Part shown: positions 5,258 through 5,898 of the stretch, one piece after another
Position numbering within the stretch: the stretch's first letter is position 1
Layout: every line of letters starts with the position of its first letter
Source of the DNA: Candidatus Finniella inopinata
Lineage (GTDB): Bacteria; Pseudomonadota; Alphaproteobacteria; Paracaedibacterales; CAITNM01
DNA: 5,898 nucleotides
Direction: 5' to 3'
Assembly: GCA_945903885.1 (NCBI GenBank)
Contig: CAMDPB010000077.1
Location: 1 to 5,898 of the forward strand
Translations under genes and position numbers: made by a program
Notes under the pieces: generated by a model
What the model was told of the DNA's origin: nothing
Seen by the model: the letters and a program-made list of their open reading frames with translations, nothing else
Databases searched by the model: none

Positions 5258-5898
5258 ATGAATCCTTTGGCAGTGGTTGGAAGACTGTTTTTAAATTTTG
5301 TTGGTATGACAGGTAAAATCAGCCTGTTTTTCTATAATGCTATGCGTCATGGTTTTCAGCCTCCTTATTATTGGACTTTGATTTTGAATCAGTTTATTCA
5401 AATAGGATATTATTCATTGCCTGTAGTAGGCTTAACAGCGATTTTCACAGGTATGGTGCTGGCCTTGCAAAGCTACACTGGTTTTTCACGATTCTCAGCA
5501 GAAGGAGCAGTGGCCACAGTGGTGGTGCTATCAATTACTCGTGAGCTGGGTCCAGTACTGGCAGGTTTAATGGTGGCAGGTCGTATTGGTGCATCTATGG
5601 CAGCAGAAATTGGCACTATGCGAGTTACTGAACAGATTGATGCTTTAGTTACTCTTTCAGCTAATCCTTTTAAATATCTAATATTTCCTCGTATTTTAGC
5701 AGGTGCTGTTGTTCTTCCAATATTAGTGTTAGTTGCTGACTTAATTGGTGTAATGGGTGGTTACCTTATTTGTGTGCACGAATTAGATTTTAATGGCGGT
5801 AATTACATGCAACAAACCCTTCGATATTTAGAGTCTTCCGATGTGCACTCTGGTCTTATAAAAGCTACTGCCTTTGGTGTGCTGATTACGTTGATGGG
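5258..5898 (+). CDS. mlaE: MlaE/YrbE-family ABC transporter permease (3' end outside window)
   Basis: This is the inner-membrane permease of the Mla system, which moves phospholipids between inner and outer membrane and helps keep the outer membrane asymmetric. It works with an ATPase (MlaF) and a lipid-binding MCE protein (MlaD), whose genes often lie next to it and may follow outside the window. The frame stays open to the last base, giving 213 of the usual roughly 260 residues. Hydrophobic stretches occur at about 52-71, 86-118, 146-171 and from 199 on. The family signature is clear: RELGPVLAGLMVAGRIGASM (95-114), then AEIGTMRVTEQIDAL (116-130). The wording is close to alphaproteobacterial members and unlike the E. 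coli protein, which has Leu-Met-Lys-Ala where this has Thr-Met-Arg-Val. Start is the ATG at 5258 with a weak GAG six bases upstream; a nearby ATG at 5247 meets a stop after three codons. Confidence 0.95.
   Translation, partial: MNPLAVVGRLFLNFVGMTGKISLFFYNAMRHGFQPPYYWTLILNQFIQIGYYSLPVVGLTAIFTGMVLALQSYTGFSRFSAEGAVATVVVLSITRELGPVLAGLMVAGRIGASMAAEIGTMRVTEQIDALVTLSANPFKYLIFPRILAGAVVLPILVLVADLIGVMGGYLICVHELDFNGGNYMQQTLRYLESSDVHSGLIKATAFGVLITLM

Overview
The window is AT-rich bacterial DNA carrying six protein genes, two of them cut by the window edges. It most likely comes from an alphaproteobacterium. The MlaE fragment reads closely like alphaproteobacterial MlaE as I remember it (segments QSYTGFSRFSAE and MRVTEQIDAL). 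The helix-turn-helix of the response regulator also resembles a Cro/C1 regulator family common in that class. The low GC would suit a host-associated lineage such as Holosporales or Rickettsiales, but that step is inference.

Layout. Plus strand, 1-534: the 3' part of fumarylacetoacetase, the last enzyme of tyrosine catabolism. Plus strand, 620-2666: a two-gene signalling unit. It encodes a soluble PAS histidine kinase and, 73 bases later, a response regulator with a Cro/C1-type helix-turn-helix in front of an Rcp1-type receiver. A strong hairpin terminator at 2667-2711 closes this unit. Minus strand, 5157 to 2704: kdsA (KDO-8-phosphate synthase), then an exported trypsin-like serine protease with PDZ domains that resembles the Nma111/Ynm3 group of HtrA proteases. 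The protease appears to have its own extended -10 promoter and contains an in-frame 9-bp tandem repeat (five Leu-Glu-Ala units). Plus strand, from 5258: the 5' part of mlaE, transcribed away from kdsA across a 100-bp intergenic region.

How the genes fit together. kdsA (lipopolysaccharide inner core), the exported protease and MlaE (phospholipid transport between the membranes) all serve the Gram-negative envelope. The kinase and regulator form a self-contained pair. Their catalytic modules look like the cyanobacterial Cph1/Rcp1 system, but the light-sensing part is absent and the receiver has gained a DNA-binding domain. Their target genes cannot be read from the sequence. The least ordinary items are the HTH-receiver fusion, the Nma111-like protease with its slippage-prone repeat, and a palindrome lying over the protease promoter. 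No RNA genes, CRISPR arrays, insertion sequences or prophage genes were seen, and no gene-free stretch exceeds 100 bases.
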